A stretch of DNA of 64,000 nt from the NCBI GenBank assembly GCA_030704615.1, contig CM060734.1, positions 50,176,042 through 50,240,041 on the forward strand, in the 5' to 3' direction. This document shows, one piece after another, positions 21,476 to 33,295 of the stretch. The translations under genes were made by a program, and so were the position numbers. Under the pieces are notes generated by a model. The model had not been told where the DNA came from. It did not search any database and saw only the letters and a program-made list of their open reading frames with translations. The DNA comes from Takakia lepidozioides. Its lineage: Eukaryota; Streptophyta; Takakiopsida; Takakiales; Takakiaceae. Each line of letters starts with the position of its first letter. The stretch's first letter is position 1.

Positions 21476-23030
21476 GATGGATTGTTCATGGTTTCAAGCA
21501 TAAACCGGTTGGCTCCAATCTCTGGATCAACATTTGGAAAGCCTGGGGCAGGTTTCGACAGTTCTTTGTTCAGAAACCACCCTCTTCATTCTACGAGATT
21601 CTTCGCCAGCACTTGTTCCTTAATACAAACATTCATTCTCCTCAACAAAAAAACCAAGCCAAACGCTGGTCCTCCTGGGACCATCACGGGATCTGCCAGA
21701 TCAACAATATCTGGTTAAACAATGCCTTTAAGCCACTGCAAACCATTGCCCCCATTGTGGGACTGGCTAGAGCGACCATTGGTTATCAGGACATCATTAC
21801 CTCTCTGCCTCAACCGTGGATTGCATCTCTTCAAGCTGGTCCATTGCTTCCCTCCCTCCCTTTTTGGGCACTGGTCATCCTACAAAATAACCTTACCATT
21901 CTTTTTTGTCACAAACACCACTCCCACCCACCACTCTGTATTTTCATTCAGCATAGACCCTACATCCCTCACTCTTACCCTTCTCTCAATAAACCCATTG
22001 GACATACCTCCAGGGCCACTTACACCTGTCAGAATATGCGGATGGTCGATTCTAGGCAACCCCTAGACCCCAAACCAGATCTCCTCAAAGATCAAAGTAT
22101 CTCTTCGCGCAATTAATCAACTCCTGAGTGTGATGCCACGGTAGTTCCCCGGTTCTTCTCTGTCACCCTTCTTGTATAGACTGACAATGACCCCCTGTCG
22201 CCAGCGAAAGGGGATCATTTCAGTCTTCCAGATAAGGTTAAAGAGGAGAACTAGGGCCTCTATCATGGGATCGCCACCGTGCTTGATAAGCTTGCAGCAA
22301 TGGCTAGACTGCAACACCTTTGTTTGGATTCTGGGTCGTCCACTGGCTGAGTTGGAACTTGACCCAATGGAGTGGTCATGGAAGTTTGCTAGAGAGCCTG
22401 AGCCTTTCTTCTCCTACACCACGAGAAAAGGTTACAAAAACCTCTCTAATTTTCACTACTTGAAGAATAAGTGGGAACCACTACGGCTTCAGGAATGAAA
22501 ACTGGCCAGCCATATGGGGCTCTGTTTGGATCAAAAATCGACCAACAAAAATAGCAGCCTTCCTCTGGCAAGTGGCAAATAGGGTGCTAAAAGTAGGGGA
22601 GTGGCTGCAATTCCAGGCAGCTCTTTCATGTAAATGTTGTACACAAAACAATGTCATGGAATCCCTTGAGCATTGCCTCCTTCAATGTCAAGCGCCAGCC
22701 AAGGTTTGGCCTTTGGTGAGAGTGTTCTACAGATCCTGAAACCCTAGGGTCTTGTCCCCCCTGGACATCCTTTTAAATTACAATCAGGGATCCAAACAGA
22801 GAGCAATAGCATGCCCAATATTTGAGACCCTCAGAAGCTCCACACTTTGGCACCTATGGAGAGCACGTTGTAAAAAGACCTTTTCGGGTGACACCCTAAC
22901 CATTTCTGCCTTGCTTGCATATATCTTCTATGATCTGGGGATAGAATCAAGGAAAGCTTGGTCCAAAACATGTGCAGATATTGAGCGGAATTCAAGCAAT
23001 GCGGCAGCAATTCATGCTACCTTGTAGAAC
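21476..23030 (+). pseudogene. LINE C-terminal region with zf-RVT motif
   Basis: Broken frames. Near 22505-22730 the sequence reads WGSVWIKNRPTKIAAFLWQV and then CCTQNNVMESLEHCLLQC, a zf-RVT type Cys/His cluster. The tail SSTLWHLWRARCKKTFSGD (22840) matches the LINE tail found at 43.7-44.0 kb (AHTLWNVWKARCDLIFSGK). Confidence 0.8.
22100..22317 (-). mobile_element. Foreign non-LTR reverse transcriptase fragment inside the LINE
   Basis: On the minus strand the frame reads IEALVLLFNLIWKTEMIPF, RWRQGVIVSLYKKGDREEP and GNYRGITL. This is RT sequence of a different clade from the host LINE (which has GVITLLFKKGDRTNISNYRP) and in opposite orientation. LINE coding resumes on the plus strand at about 22305 (WLDCNTFVWILGRPLAELEL). 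Confidence 0.75.
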
Positions 23031-23210
23031 ACCTGGGGCCTCTGTGGACTTATCTGTAACTTCCCAGAGATCGACAACTGCGTCTGGAATGACCTTCCAC
23101 CTGCTTGCTGGCGTGACCATTGCTCGACCCTGCACAATGTCTCTTGAGTTCGATCGTGATATCAACTGGAAGCACCTTAGGCCCTCATCATCTGCTTCCA
23201 GGCTTCAGTA

Positions 23211-24289
23211 TAGATAGGGTTGTTTCACAAACCGGGCGATAACAAGGATCACGGTTCTCATAGGGTGCATCCAATTTGGGAAGGATCAGAAGATCTCAAC
23301 TTGCTTCCTTTGCTATGATGTTTTGATTGCTAGTTTTTGGGCAACGAGTTCCTAAGGTGTTGATCTATACCATTCATAAGTGCAACTGGGTTACAATGCA
23401 TAGCTTAGGGCTTTGCTACTAAATCTCATAGTCAGGCGATCCTGCAGACATAGCGGCTTAGCTACAACCCTAGGGCAGACAGATCTTCTTCACTGATCAT
23501 TCTCTCGTATTGAGAGGAAAGGTTCGTTCTTCACTGCTTGCAGTGCGTGCGCCTTATGGCTCATCCGGTTTTTTTTTTCCCCCCACATTAACTTATAATA
23601 AAGTTCTCAAGGGCCACTAACCCTTTCTGGAAAAATACAATAAATAAATAAATATATATATATATATATGATACCCGAACAGACCTGTAGCGACGAGTCA
23701 AGCTCTGGTAGGGGCCGAAATGGCCATTTGAATATTCAAAGAAAACCACAAGGGAAACCTGCTCATCTCGTAGGATACCAAACCCCATATTAACATGATA
23801 CCCGAACAAACCTGCAGCGATGAGTCGAGCTCTGGTAGGGGCCGGGGAAAGGAGAACCCTAACCGCCGCCTGTTAGGGTTTGGGGGACTGCCAGGGAACT
23901 CGATAACCTTTTGGTAGGGTACTACAAATGTTTACGGGAATAGAGAATAGTAGGTTAGGTTAGGAGGGACCCTGGTTGATGCCCGGGTTGATACCCGGTG
24001 AAACCCAGATACCAGACCAACAGTGGCACTTACCAAGCGTTATTCTGCTACCTCATTGATTACCCACTGGCAATGCAGGAAACAGGTGGTGCCCCAAAAT
24101 GTGAAGAATCCATTATGTATGCTCAGTAGAGAGCAGGGGCCACTAGGTACTGGATGTAGGCGCTACTTAGAATTAAGTTCCACGCATCAATCACCCAACC
24201 CTTGTGTAGGGAAGAGGAAGAAACAAGAAAGGTAGATAAGTGTGATTTGTGTATTGTGGGTTTTTTTGTTCCTTTTTTTAATTTTTAAA
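23211..24289. other. Non-coding stretch with a local direct repeat and TA microsatellite
   Basis: A run of TA repeats at about 23652-23669 is followed by a ~55-bp block starting GATACCCGAACAGACCTG at 23670, repeated at 23797 with few changes (shared GAGCTCTGGTAGGGGCCG). I recognise no gene. Confidence 0.6.
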
Positions 24290-24505
24290 AAAAAAAAGGA
24301 AACCTGGGAGCGACTGCTCACTATTCAGGCCCTTGAGGAGGGGGAAAAATTAACCCCCTTTCAGATAAGCCATTTAGGCACACAGGTGGGAAACGTCACC
24401 ACCAGACCACCCGGTCACGAACAATCCACCGCGTAGGGCAGCGGGTTTGAAACCTGAACCACATTGTGCACTTACCACCTGAGCTACCAGCCGATGTGCT
24501 TTGTT
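24290..24505 (-). mobile_element. tRNA-derived SINE (family 1)
   Basis: On the minus strand an A box (TAGCTCAGGTGG, 24486-24475) is followed by a B box (GGTTTCAAACC, 24454-24444) with tRNA-like spacing. The body (...GAGCAGTCGCTCCCAGGTTTCC) is shared with the SINE at 41.8-42.0 kb. It ends in a T-rich stretch at 24290-24250. No cloverleaf can be completed, so it is not a tRNA gene. Confidence 0.75.
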
Positions 24506-25589
24506 CTTTTTCTAGAAAAGGGGACTGAATGCAAAGAAATTGAAAATTGAATTGAAGGCAAGAAAAAATAACCATGCAGGGAAGCCATGAGACATGAGAC
24601 CAACAAGGGGGACACCGCGCAATGTTTTGGGTTCTCTTTACAAATTGATATGAAAGTCCTTGCGTCTATCTTTTCCAATGTTGGGCAGTTATTTATTCTT
24701 GTCTCTAATAACAGTTGGTTATCCGGTTATATATATATATAAAACTGCAGGAGATGAAAACTTGAATTAACCGGTCCCGTTAGGAACCGGTAGAGTGTAG
24801 GCATACAAGTAACCAGTCCCAATAGTAACCGGCGGAGGTCAAAATTTTAAAAATTGATGTAGACAACCGGATGGGTGTTTTTTAAGTGGACGGTTATGAA
24901 TACATATATTGGGTCTAATAACCTAAGGTTATGAGTGGCGGATCTGAGGTGTGAGTCCTTGGCTAAATTCGTGAATGAGCTTGCCACGGGTGCATATATT
25001 GAAGCACATTGAAACATTATGATATGACATTGTATGTTTTGAAATCCCCATTGATGAGCCCAATTTATTTAGTAATTCTAGATGCATGTGTCATATATCT
25101 TAAATATATCTACAGGCCAACTCTATTGTACTAATGTAGTCTTGAAAATATATTTATATTGATAGAAGTTTCAGCTATAATTCTATATTCATTTTTAAAT
25201 AAATAAATATACATAACTGGTTGTATAACCCTCAGTTATAGCAAAAATGATAACCGGATTTATAGGTACCCGACCAAGAGACTGTTGGTTTGTAAAAGCC
25301 GGATGCTGCAAAGAGCTATCATGCTCACACTCTCATGGTCAAAGAAAAGGTAATTCGCAGTATAGTTCGGGTCATGTTCTTAGCTCAAGGGTGAGGACAA
25401 GGTTGGGCAGTTCTTGGGTGAAGGCGTGTACCTGTTGCACAAGTACTATTTCATTACCTCTCACTGCGTGTCCGAGTGGGATTCACGGCTCAGTGCCCCT
25501 TCGGATAGGCATGGATGATCTTTTGTACGATGCTCTTCTCCACAGGTGCAAAACCGGCACCCACCTTACATATCCGAGCTACTCATGTG
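24506..25589. other. AT-rich stretch without a recognised gene
   Basis: Contains short TA runs and several CCGGT words. No supported frame. Confidence 0.5.
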
Positions 25590-25830
25590 GCAAGTTAACT
25601 ATCACTTACCCACCCACCCACCGGGAAAGTGAAGGGAGATTGTTCAGAGTACACGCTTTGGAAGGTACCTATGCTATGGAAGTTCCTCTTAGGTCCGTTG
25701 TCTCTGCCTTGCTTGAATTATACCATGCTTCCACCTTTGTTGGCCATTTGGGGGTTACCAAAAACTGTAAAGAGATTGTAGGAGCAGTATCACTGGAAGG
25801 GCCCTATGTAAGGCAATGTGGATGAAAGAG
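25590..25830 (+). pseudogene. Ty3 integrase zinc-binding fragment
   Basis: RLFRVHALEGTYAMEVPLRS and LLELYHASTFVGHLGVTK match the HHCC zinc-binding start of gypsy integrases (H-x3-H region, L-E-x-Y-H...G-H-L-G-V-x-K-T). It is followed by a frameshifted Cys part. An isolated scrap. Confidence 0.75.
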
Positions 25831-25839
25831 GTGTTGTAC

Positions 25840-26436
25840 AGTTTGAACCAAGGAGGCACCCTAGCATATTTTAATATGTATTGCTGTGTGCACAAGCTGG
25901 GACTGCACAAGATATCATTCTGGAGACAACCCTTATTCACATATGCCAAATGCAGGAGCATCAGTTCGACAAAATGGCTCCATATGTTGTGCTCTCATGT
26001 AGGATATGCTCAGCATTGGTATGGTAGGGAGGCTTTCAACATGTATGAGCAAATGCAACATAAAGGGGTGACACCCAATAGTGTCACATTGATTTCCATT
26101 CTCAATGCATGTGCCAGCCTAAGGGAACCTTGGAAAAGGAAAGCAAGTCCATGCCAACATCAGCAAGGCTGGAGTGGCATCATATATCATTCTGGAGAAT
26201 AGCCTTGTTGAAATGTATGCTATTGTTACTCTAGTGCAATGCTCAAAGGATATGCTCAGAATGGTTGTGGTAGGGAGGCTTTTGACACCTACAAGCAAAT
26301 GCAACACCAAGGGGTGGTCCCGGACAGGGTCACAATCAACTGCATTGTCAATGCGCATGCCAGCCTAGGAGCCCCGCAACAGGGCAAGACAGTCCATGCT
26401 GGTATCATCAAAGCTGGCATGGTATGCCTGTTTTAA
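25840..26436 (+). pseudogene. PPR pseudogene fragment
   Basis: PPR-like pieces in alternating frames: FTYAKCRSIS, GREAFNMYEQMQHKGVTPNS, VTLISILNACASL, then GYAQNGCGREAFDTYKQMQH, GVVPDRVTINCIVNAHASLG and GKTVHAGIIKAGM. It carries about two PLS units and is disrupted by frameshifts. On the opposite strand to the 13-14.5 kb PPR relic. Confidence 0.8.
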
Positions 26437-27334
26437 TCGAAGGCTATGAAAGTTTTGGCGATGGCCATCTGTAAACATTGAATGCATAGTTTTTTGTGGA
26501 ACATGTGGTTCTGAAGGATCATATTAGTGGCAACCCAAGTAGCGCCTTATTTGTTATATGTTTTCACCAAATGCCCTGGATAAGTGTCAACCCTATCATG
26601 AGACAACAAAGAGATCTAAGTGTAGGGAATCTTGCCATAACACCTATAGACTAAATCCCAAATTTGTCTCACGCAAAGACATGAACAGTGGGGATTAGTT
26701 CTCCACCTGCCCTGCTGGAGGAGCATAATCAACAAGCAATCTGGCTCTCATGTCAATCCCATCTTATGCTATAGACTACTCCCACAATGCAATCATCATA
26801 CAAACAATGAAAAGAGCTCCAACCACTTGCAGCAGAGCATCTTTTGAAACCCCACCACCAGCAACCACACCAGAGAAAAGCAGCCAAAGTTTAGAAATTG
26901 GCCTTCCAAAAGTTACAAATGTACTCAATGGTATACTGGCAAGTGTCAGATGGCGAGTATTACAATTCCTGAAGTATCACAAAGAAATAATAATGAGAAC
27001 TACATCAGAAACATGTGGTTTAAACAAACTCTGTACTGCAAACTAGAGTGCTTTTGGCTTTACCATCCAAACCAACATGATTGAAAACCCAGGTGTAATG
27101 TGAGCTAGCAACACAAGGCTGTACAGCATGGTTAGAACAGGATAGCCTGTTTCAATCCACCCATGATTGGTTCTATGTCTGTTTCCTGCCCTGTTGAATG
27201 ACAAAACTAAAATATGACATCTCGCAATACGACTTCACAGAGGCACCAAGCTAGCCTAAGCTCTATCAGTGGTTCCAAAAATTTTAGCTCCTTGAAACTG
27301 GACTCTACCCAAGGATGGGGAAGACCACAGATCA

Positions 27335-27405
27335 TGAATGTTCACGCCTGCTGAAGCAAGTGTGAATTATGGTGTCACTTCACCCCGAAGGGCTACTGCC
27401 TTCTG
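27335..27405 (-). mobile_element. SINE 3' fragment (family 2)
   Basis: The reverse complement reads GGCAGTAGCCCTTCGGGGTG followed by AAGTGACACCATAATTCAC, matching the body of the full SINE at 56150-56340 (GTAACCCTTGGGGGTG...GACACCATAATTTAC). Confidence 0.6.
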
Positions 27406-28239
27406 TACAAATCATGACAGAGAGTCCTACCTTCTCTTCTGCAACGATGGTAGGTCACCTGGGCAAAATGTATGTGTCATGGTCAACCCCGACACTGTCA
27501 TTGCCTGTAGAAGCACTGTGCGTGCCAGTGTAGCTGCTATTGGTGCTCCCAGTGAAGCTTTTCCGGGGCAATGCATAATCCCTTGAAGGCCTCTTCGAAT
27601 CTTTCAGTAGACTATCTAATACATTCACCACCGTCTGCAGAGTCACGTGAAGTGAAATTTAGCTCCATTGTGGAGACAGAACAACATATTGTTTTAACCC
27701 GACCCGTAGGCTTTAGAGGACAGCCGCAGGACTGCACAATCATCACTGAGCATTGTAAACACCTTCACTATCCCAGAACACATATACTTCAGTAAATCAT
27801 CATATGCTTGAGAATCCAAACTAGGCATCAGCCGATATGAGAGATGCCAGCCACATGAGAGCACCACAATTTTAATTACAGCAAAGAATAGCAAGAATGT
27901 CTAGGATGCAATATTCGACAACTAGGCATCAAGATGCTACATTGCACTGCCTGAATGGCCCAAAAGAGATCTTTAATTCCACAAGTGACTTACTTAGCTT
28001 GCTCTTGCTGTGTCACGTAGGCTGTAATCGGCTACCCTGTCCCCTACCTATTTCCACTAAGTATCCTTATGTCTTGTTTGTCATAGAGCTTTATGTACGA
28101 CAAAAAAGGAAAACATTCAGGAAGAAACTGGCAGGACTGCAAGACATAAACCTATCATAGTTCCATGGAACATTCAATAATATTATCTTTTATTAACAAC
28201 TACAAATAGTTCATGTAATCTGAGTTAACAGTTTTTCCG

Positions 28240-28330
28240 AATCGATGAAGACTGCAGCCCTTTGGGATGAAGAGACACCATACTGTATGCTTGCTACAGC
28301 AGGAGTCCCTCTTTTATGGCAAGTTACATT
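28240..28330 (+). mobile_element. SINE 3' fragment (family 2)
   Basis: Reads GCAGCCCTTTGGGATGAAGA followed by GACACCATACTGTATGCTTG, again matching the family at 56.2 kb. The tRNA-like head is missing. Confidence 0.55.
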
Positions 28331-28670
28331 TCTTTGATGAAGATTGAGGAAAATCGTAAAAGAGAATAATATGTTTAAATTAGCTTATTGGATATATTAT
28401 ATTGGAACCCTCCAAGTAGCGCAGTCTTTCAAAATGCCTTCTCTCATGTGAACTTGCTGCATACTTGGGTCACTGCATAATCAAACTATAAATCATGAAA
28501 GACAGCTGAGAAAATGTGCTGTTGTTGACCTCCATGTCATTCCTAACAAACACATGACGATAAGGAAGCTAGATCAATACGGGTATAGACCAAGAATTTA
28601 ATATAGAGTTGCAACACCTATCTAACAGAAAACTATGTCAGACAGGACAATTGTCTGGAAAATCACTGAC

Positions 28671-28817
28671 CTTCATTGACGGACGCTCCAGCCTTTCATA
28701 GCTAGCACATTTCAGGGCCAAGTTTGTCATCACTGTATAGGCCTCTCGAGGGTAGTCTGGTTGGAGCCTAGAATCCACTATAAGATTGATTCCTCCTTGC
28801 TCCAGTCTTGGCTTTAC
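28671..28817 (-). CDS. Receptor kinase exon: subdomain XI
   Basis: 147 bp between GGCACAG and GTCAGT: VKPRLEQGGINLIVDSRLQP, then ALKCASYERLERPSMK. The R-P-S-M motif is subdomain XI. A final short exon should follow to the left but is not recognised. Confidence 0.8.
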
Positions 28818-29251
28818 CTGTGCCCAAATGGAGCTGTTAGTATACTATGTAAATAGTTGACTCTTGCAAACCCGTAAGTTTCTCCAGTACCCACTCCATC
28901 CATAAGAAACGAACAAAACAAAGTGTGTTTACACCATCCACGATATAAACATACTTGTCAACATCAGGGTCATTTTGAACATCACCAAAATCTCAGAAAA
29001 GTTTCTCCTTCTCAGTATTTTTATGGGTAAATATTTCCAATTGCAGATCTGAATAGAAAACTAACTTCTCCATAACAAGAAATTCATATGGGCAGCATTA
29101 AAGCCTACGAGTAGAATAATGTGTATGAGAGAGAGGACACATGGGACTTCAAAGGGGATTAAATATCTTCAGAACTGTGCCAAAACATAACACTTCGAGG
29201 AAGAGCTTAAAGAAGTGGGAGGATGATGGGCGCAAGGGGGGGAGTATGTAC

Positions 29252-29396
29252 CCAAACCAATAAGTTGAATGCCTCTGGACGACTATGATCGATGGCCTCT
29301 TGACCTGTGATGAGTTCCAGCAGAACTACTCCAAAACTATACACATCGCTAGCCGGAGTCAGCTGTCGTGATACAAAATAATCTGGATCCAAGAAC
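29252..29396 (-). CDS. Receptor kinase exon: activation segment end to subdomain X
   Basis: 145 bp between GAACACAG and [46 protein letters not shown] and EAFNLLVWV. This includes the P+1 region and the Asp of SDVYSFG (subdomain IX). Confidence 0.85.
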
Positions 29397-29504
29397 CTGT
29401 GTTCCACAAACACACACAAGCAGGAGACCAATAAGCCTACTGATAACGGGAGCCATAAATAAATTTTTCTTCTTCCTCCACCACTTATAGAGGAACATTT
29501 TCAT

Positions 29505-29541
29505 TCCGTTATAAAGTACCATTTCATTTCATTTCATTTCC
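29505..29541 (+). mobile_element. (CATTT)n-tailed LINE 3' end
   Basis: GTTATAAAGTACCATTTCAT followed by further ATTTC repeats. The same 3' end occurs at 33800 (+), 36640-36680 (-) and 52450-52495 (-). It lies in the intron next to the inverted kinase exon. Confidence 0.65.
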
Positions 29542-29741
29542 TCTCCTTCAGTGACTGTAAAATAGAAAGGAAATGAGAGAAAGAGTACCCAGCAGTACCG
29601 GCAGGCCGAGTGGAAATGTGGTTTCAAGCTCTCTTTCTCTTAATTAGCCCTCAATGTCTTTACATACATGGGTGACCTATATGTTGCATGGAACTTGGGA
29701 GATCATCAGTGAATCCTTGGTGATCACTCAACTCATACTGA

Positions 29742-29924
<183 letters not shown>

Positions 29925-30011
29925 TGAACAGATAGTACATTTGATATTATTCCCCCACAACAGCCGTCATGCTGCTAAAATGTTGTTGAGAGATGTGATA
30001 TGCATACAAAC

Positions 30012-30100
30012 CGCAAACGTGTGGAGGTACTCCAAGCCTAGGGCCACCCCCAGCGCAACTTCCATTCGCTTGTACCAGCTCAGTGTTCCGCCTCGCTTTC
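30012..30100 (-). CDS. Receptor kinase exon: subdomain V-VIa
   Basis: 89 bp between TAGTGCAG and GTTTGT: KRGGTLSWYKRMEVALGVAL GLEYLHTFA. Ends in phase 0 exactly where the family continues D-P-P-I/V-I-H-R-D, which is found only on the opposite strand. Confidence 0.85.
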
Positions 30101-30552
30101 CTGCACTAAAATGGACAGTTCTCAAGTTATCCAAACACAGGTTCAAAACTTGCTTGTAAGCAAATACAAGCATCACCTATAGTCCACTTGTCCCTCTCCT
30201 TTCTCCTGCCAAGCAGGACACCTGTGGCTCAGTATACCTAGTATGAGCACCATTTACCAACTACCTCTTCAAATTTTCGAATGAGTCATGAAGACTTTAC
30301 CTACATTGCATAACAAAGAGGCACATACCTAAAACAAATAACCCACAATGCTGAGAAACTTAAGTTACTCTGGGTTCACGAAAGATAAAACACGTGCAGA
30401 CAGCATCTCCACATGGTGTTTCTCTTTCTCACTCGTGGACCACACAGAATGTAGGATAGCATAGAAAACAGCTGTGATCACTTCATGAATCCTGCCGCAA
30501 GAGAGGTGGATTGTCTAATATTTGTCAGGGATGGATAGGATAGTGAGCTGAC

Positions 30553-30604
30553 CTGACAGGTGTGTGCCCAGATTGCCATTCTTCATTAACTCATACACCA
30601 GAAT
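30553..30604 (-). CDS. Receptor kinase exon: hinge region
   Basis: 52 bp after GGTCAGCAG: ILVYELMKNGNLGTHLS plus G, then donor GTCAGC. Phase 1, and it joins the next exon to give HLSGKRGG. Confidence 0.8.
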
Positions 30605-30846
30605 CTGCTGACCCATGCCCCATCCAGCTGATGTTGACATGACTTACCTTAGACCGCAAACTCACAAGTAGGACGGTAATATTGGCAAATAACATTTTAG
30701 CAATTTCAGAACTTGCAGGGAGGAGAATGACAGAGATGATGGATTTAGAAGTATGCCCCACTTGACAAACACCCTATAAGGAAATCCAGTTTGTTGTGGC
30801 ACAACTTGTGATACAAATGATAGGAGGAACAAAGTGAGTATAATGC

Positions 30847-31139
30847 CTGCTGTCCAACATCATCACAGAATCCCTCCAGGCGCACCAAGTGGCGGTGATG
30901 CAGTCGGCTGAGGAGTTCAAGCTCATTCCAGAACTCACTGCGGCCTTGTAAACTTGAGGGAGAGGCACGCTTGATGGCCACAAGAGTCCCATCCTCAAGA
31001 CAGCCTGAATAGACTTGCCCAAACCCACCAACGCCAATGTGGTGCGTCTTTCCAAATTGATCAGTAGCTTTTGCAAGTTCTTGTATTGTGAAGCGATGAA
31101 TGCCTTTAGGGACTTCCCACTGCTCTGTGACTTTCTCTT
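30847..31139 (-). CDS. Receptor kinase exon: kinase N-lobe
   Basis: After CTTTTAGCAG the frame reads IHRFTIQELAKATDQFGKTH, the Gly-rich loop GVGGFGQVYSG, the catalytic Lys in TLVAIKR, and the C-helix Glu in SEFWNELELLSRLHHRHLV. It ends at GGACAGCAG, followed by GC (not GT), then the intron. With the next exon the join gives G-Q-Q-I-L-V-Y-E, so this is either a GC-AG intron or a mutated donor. Confidence 0.85.
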
Positions 31140-32079
31140 CTGCTAAAAGAACTCACCAGGAGTTGGTAAAAATGGTTGCAAGTCGGTGTTGTTGGGCAAT
31201 TGACTGAATGCGCGTTCAAATCCTCTTGAAAGCAGTTCCCTTTGGTGTAACTGCAGGCACATCAATGTACCACCAAGTTTATGAGCCATATTTCTGCACC
31301 AAGCAAACTATGGTCAACAGCTCACCGGGGGAGCTCCATGGAGGCCAGTCCCTCCTCCTTTCCCTTCTCTGGGATTCTTTCGCCATTGTGCCTTGCAATC
31401 CTCAAATTGGAAGGAAGATAATGACATATATGACAATCAATAGGCAGTTCCTTACATCACTGAAATGTTGTTGACAGGCTGAGGTCCATCAAAGTAGTTG
31501 CAGCTAATTGAACTGCAAAGCCAGACCACCAAAAGCCACTACAGTGAGTCTCTGCTACAAAATATCAATGTGAGATCTAGTGAACTCTGAGCTCACATTT
31601 GAGTGGTAACCAAAAATCAAAACATAGCCACATACCAGGAAAAGAAGCATGACAACAAAGGCATCCCAAACAACAGAACAACAAAAAGGAAGGAAACAAG
31701 AAAGAATGCTGTCTCGTCTCGTTAATGTTTTAGATGCTACGATACAGGGCTTTGGCCTCAATCTAAGCCAGCCAGGGGAACAAGCCAAAAGACTATGGCA
31801 AGTAGAGCTAATGAAACCCCCTATCGTTCAGAAGATGCAATTTAGAAAGCCAGAGTGAATTTCATTTGCAAAATCCTGATGCTGTAGTGATCCTTCATCT
31901 GCTCTCATCCCATTCCCCATATTCTCTCTAACCTGCTCTACTGTATGCAATCCGGTTCAAACTGGCCACAAGGTTACACCCAGTGAAATTGGAGGTCATA
32001 TTGACTTTCTCATTGGTTTTGAGGACCACCTTAATAGCGTCCAGCTTGGACACTACTGACCTGCAATTCAGTCAGATAA

Positions 32080-32290
32080 AGAAAGGGAAGGAGATAAAGG
32101 CGCCGAAAGGTAATTGGGCCGCAAGATTCTATCATCTCGGAGAACCAAGAATGTCTCTCAATAGAAATGGAGCTTTGTTGTGAGATTGGGTAGCTTCCAA
32201 GTTCTCCTGACATGTAGTTCCATAAGCTCCCTTCTAATGAGTCTGTTGCGATCCTGTTTGGATGTGATTTCCACCCCTTCCAACAGGGTA
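32080..32290 (-). mobile_element. LINE fragment in a receptor-kinase intron
   Basis: Nearly identical to 37050-37260 (for example CGCAAGATTCTATCATCTCG and TAAGCTCCCTTCTAATGAGT), which encodes the LINE C-terminal block LIRRELMELHVRRTWKLPNL on the minus strand. Confidence 0.8.
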
Positions 32291-32921
32291 GAACAAACCA
32301 AGAACTAGTTCAGGATACATAGTGTTGCCCAAAGATGAAGCAGGTAAGCTGCACTTCCAATTTGTGGACATCAGGGTGAGGATAACATCCACAATATGCA
32401 GTGAGTGGTACTCTGGTGGCCTCAGCCATTGGCCGAGGTGTACTCTAGGAGCAATTTACCAGGAATAAGTCTCAAATCTTTGTTAGGTCTAACTGGGGAA
32501 CCAGCTGTTCCTCAATTTGCTGACCAGTTTGCCTCTCCTTTCTGTAGAGAAGAGGTGCTCTGGTTTCAGCTAGTAAATTGTATAGCTGTGGACAGCATAG
32601 GATGTTTCAAGGACTCCCTGAGCACTGCACATACTTCAACTAGTAGACAGCATCCCATCTTATTTCCTTTAATAGAATCTGTTAAACCATTGCATCTCAT
32701 TCCAAAATGCCTTCCTCCAAGATAACTGATTTCTCTGAGACAGATGAGTTGCAACTAATGAAAGTCCTTGTGATGCAACAAAGAGAGACTAGGACCAACA
32801 GACAATTCAAAAGAATAAATCAAAAGTGTGACTTTTCCAACTTGAGTAGAGGGACGCAGAAGAACAGAGTATGGTTGAAACTAGTGAGACAACTAGCAGA
32901 AGGTGGCAAACTCACGTCACG

Positions 32922-32984
32922 CCATGGGCTTGTTGAACCATAAACGTAGGATAATTTCCATAAAGTTGATTGTTTTGCATCTCC
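32922..32984 (-). CDS. Receptor kinase LRR exon, possibly truncated
   Basis: After TTTTCAG the frame reads EMQNNQLYGNYPTFMVQQAH G before a possible GTGACG donor. It has the L-x-x-N-x-L-x-G-x-x-P pattern; the 3' border is weak. Confidence 0.55.
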
Positions 32985-33220
32985 CTGAAAACACAACCAC
33001 AGCTGCAGATGAGTGTCATTTTGAGTCATCATGTCTGCAATATGCAATCAATAACCACATAATTTTGCAGCTGTGGCTCCATAGATGGCATGATCCACAC
33101 GGAAACTGTCTAAGAAATCACATGCACCAAAACAATTTGAAAATATTACGGAAATATAAAAAAGACCCGCCCTCTAAGGCCCACTGGCAATGGAAGCCAG
33201 GACCAAGAATAGTGTCATAC

Positions 33221-33295
33221 AGATCAATCAAATGAGGCATCAGGTTGGTCCAACCTGAGGGAACTTCTCCTTTTAAATTGTTGTTATGAAGAAGC
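33221..33295 (-). CDS. Receptor kinase LRR exon (one LRR)
   Basis: 75 bp between CTTGCAG and GTATGA: LLHNNNLKGEVPSGWTNLMP HLIDL. Phase 2. Confidence 0.75.

Larger units (their letters stand above)
19262..23210 (+). mobile_element. 5'-truncated L1-like LINE (plus)
   Basis: Contains, in order, an apurinic endonuclease missing its first motifs, reverse transcriptase, and a C-terminal zf-RVT region. It starts abruptly inside the Ty3 integrase. Stops, deletions and a foreign insertion make it inactive. The exact 3' end is not clear; homology fades around 23060-23210. Confidence 0.85.
26437..28670. other. Non-coding stretch downstream of the receptor kinase
   Basis: No convincing frame. Holds two SINE 3' fragments (27335-27405 and 28240-28330). 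Further 3' kinase exons or UTR could lie just left of 28671, but I cannot support one. Confidence 0.5.

Noticed and set aside
24444-24486. tRNA gene suggested by A and B boxes
   Set aside because: No acceptor stem or anticodon arm can be folded, and the body is repeated at 41.8 kb, so it is a SINE.
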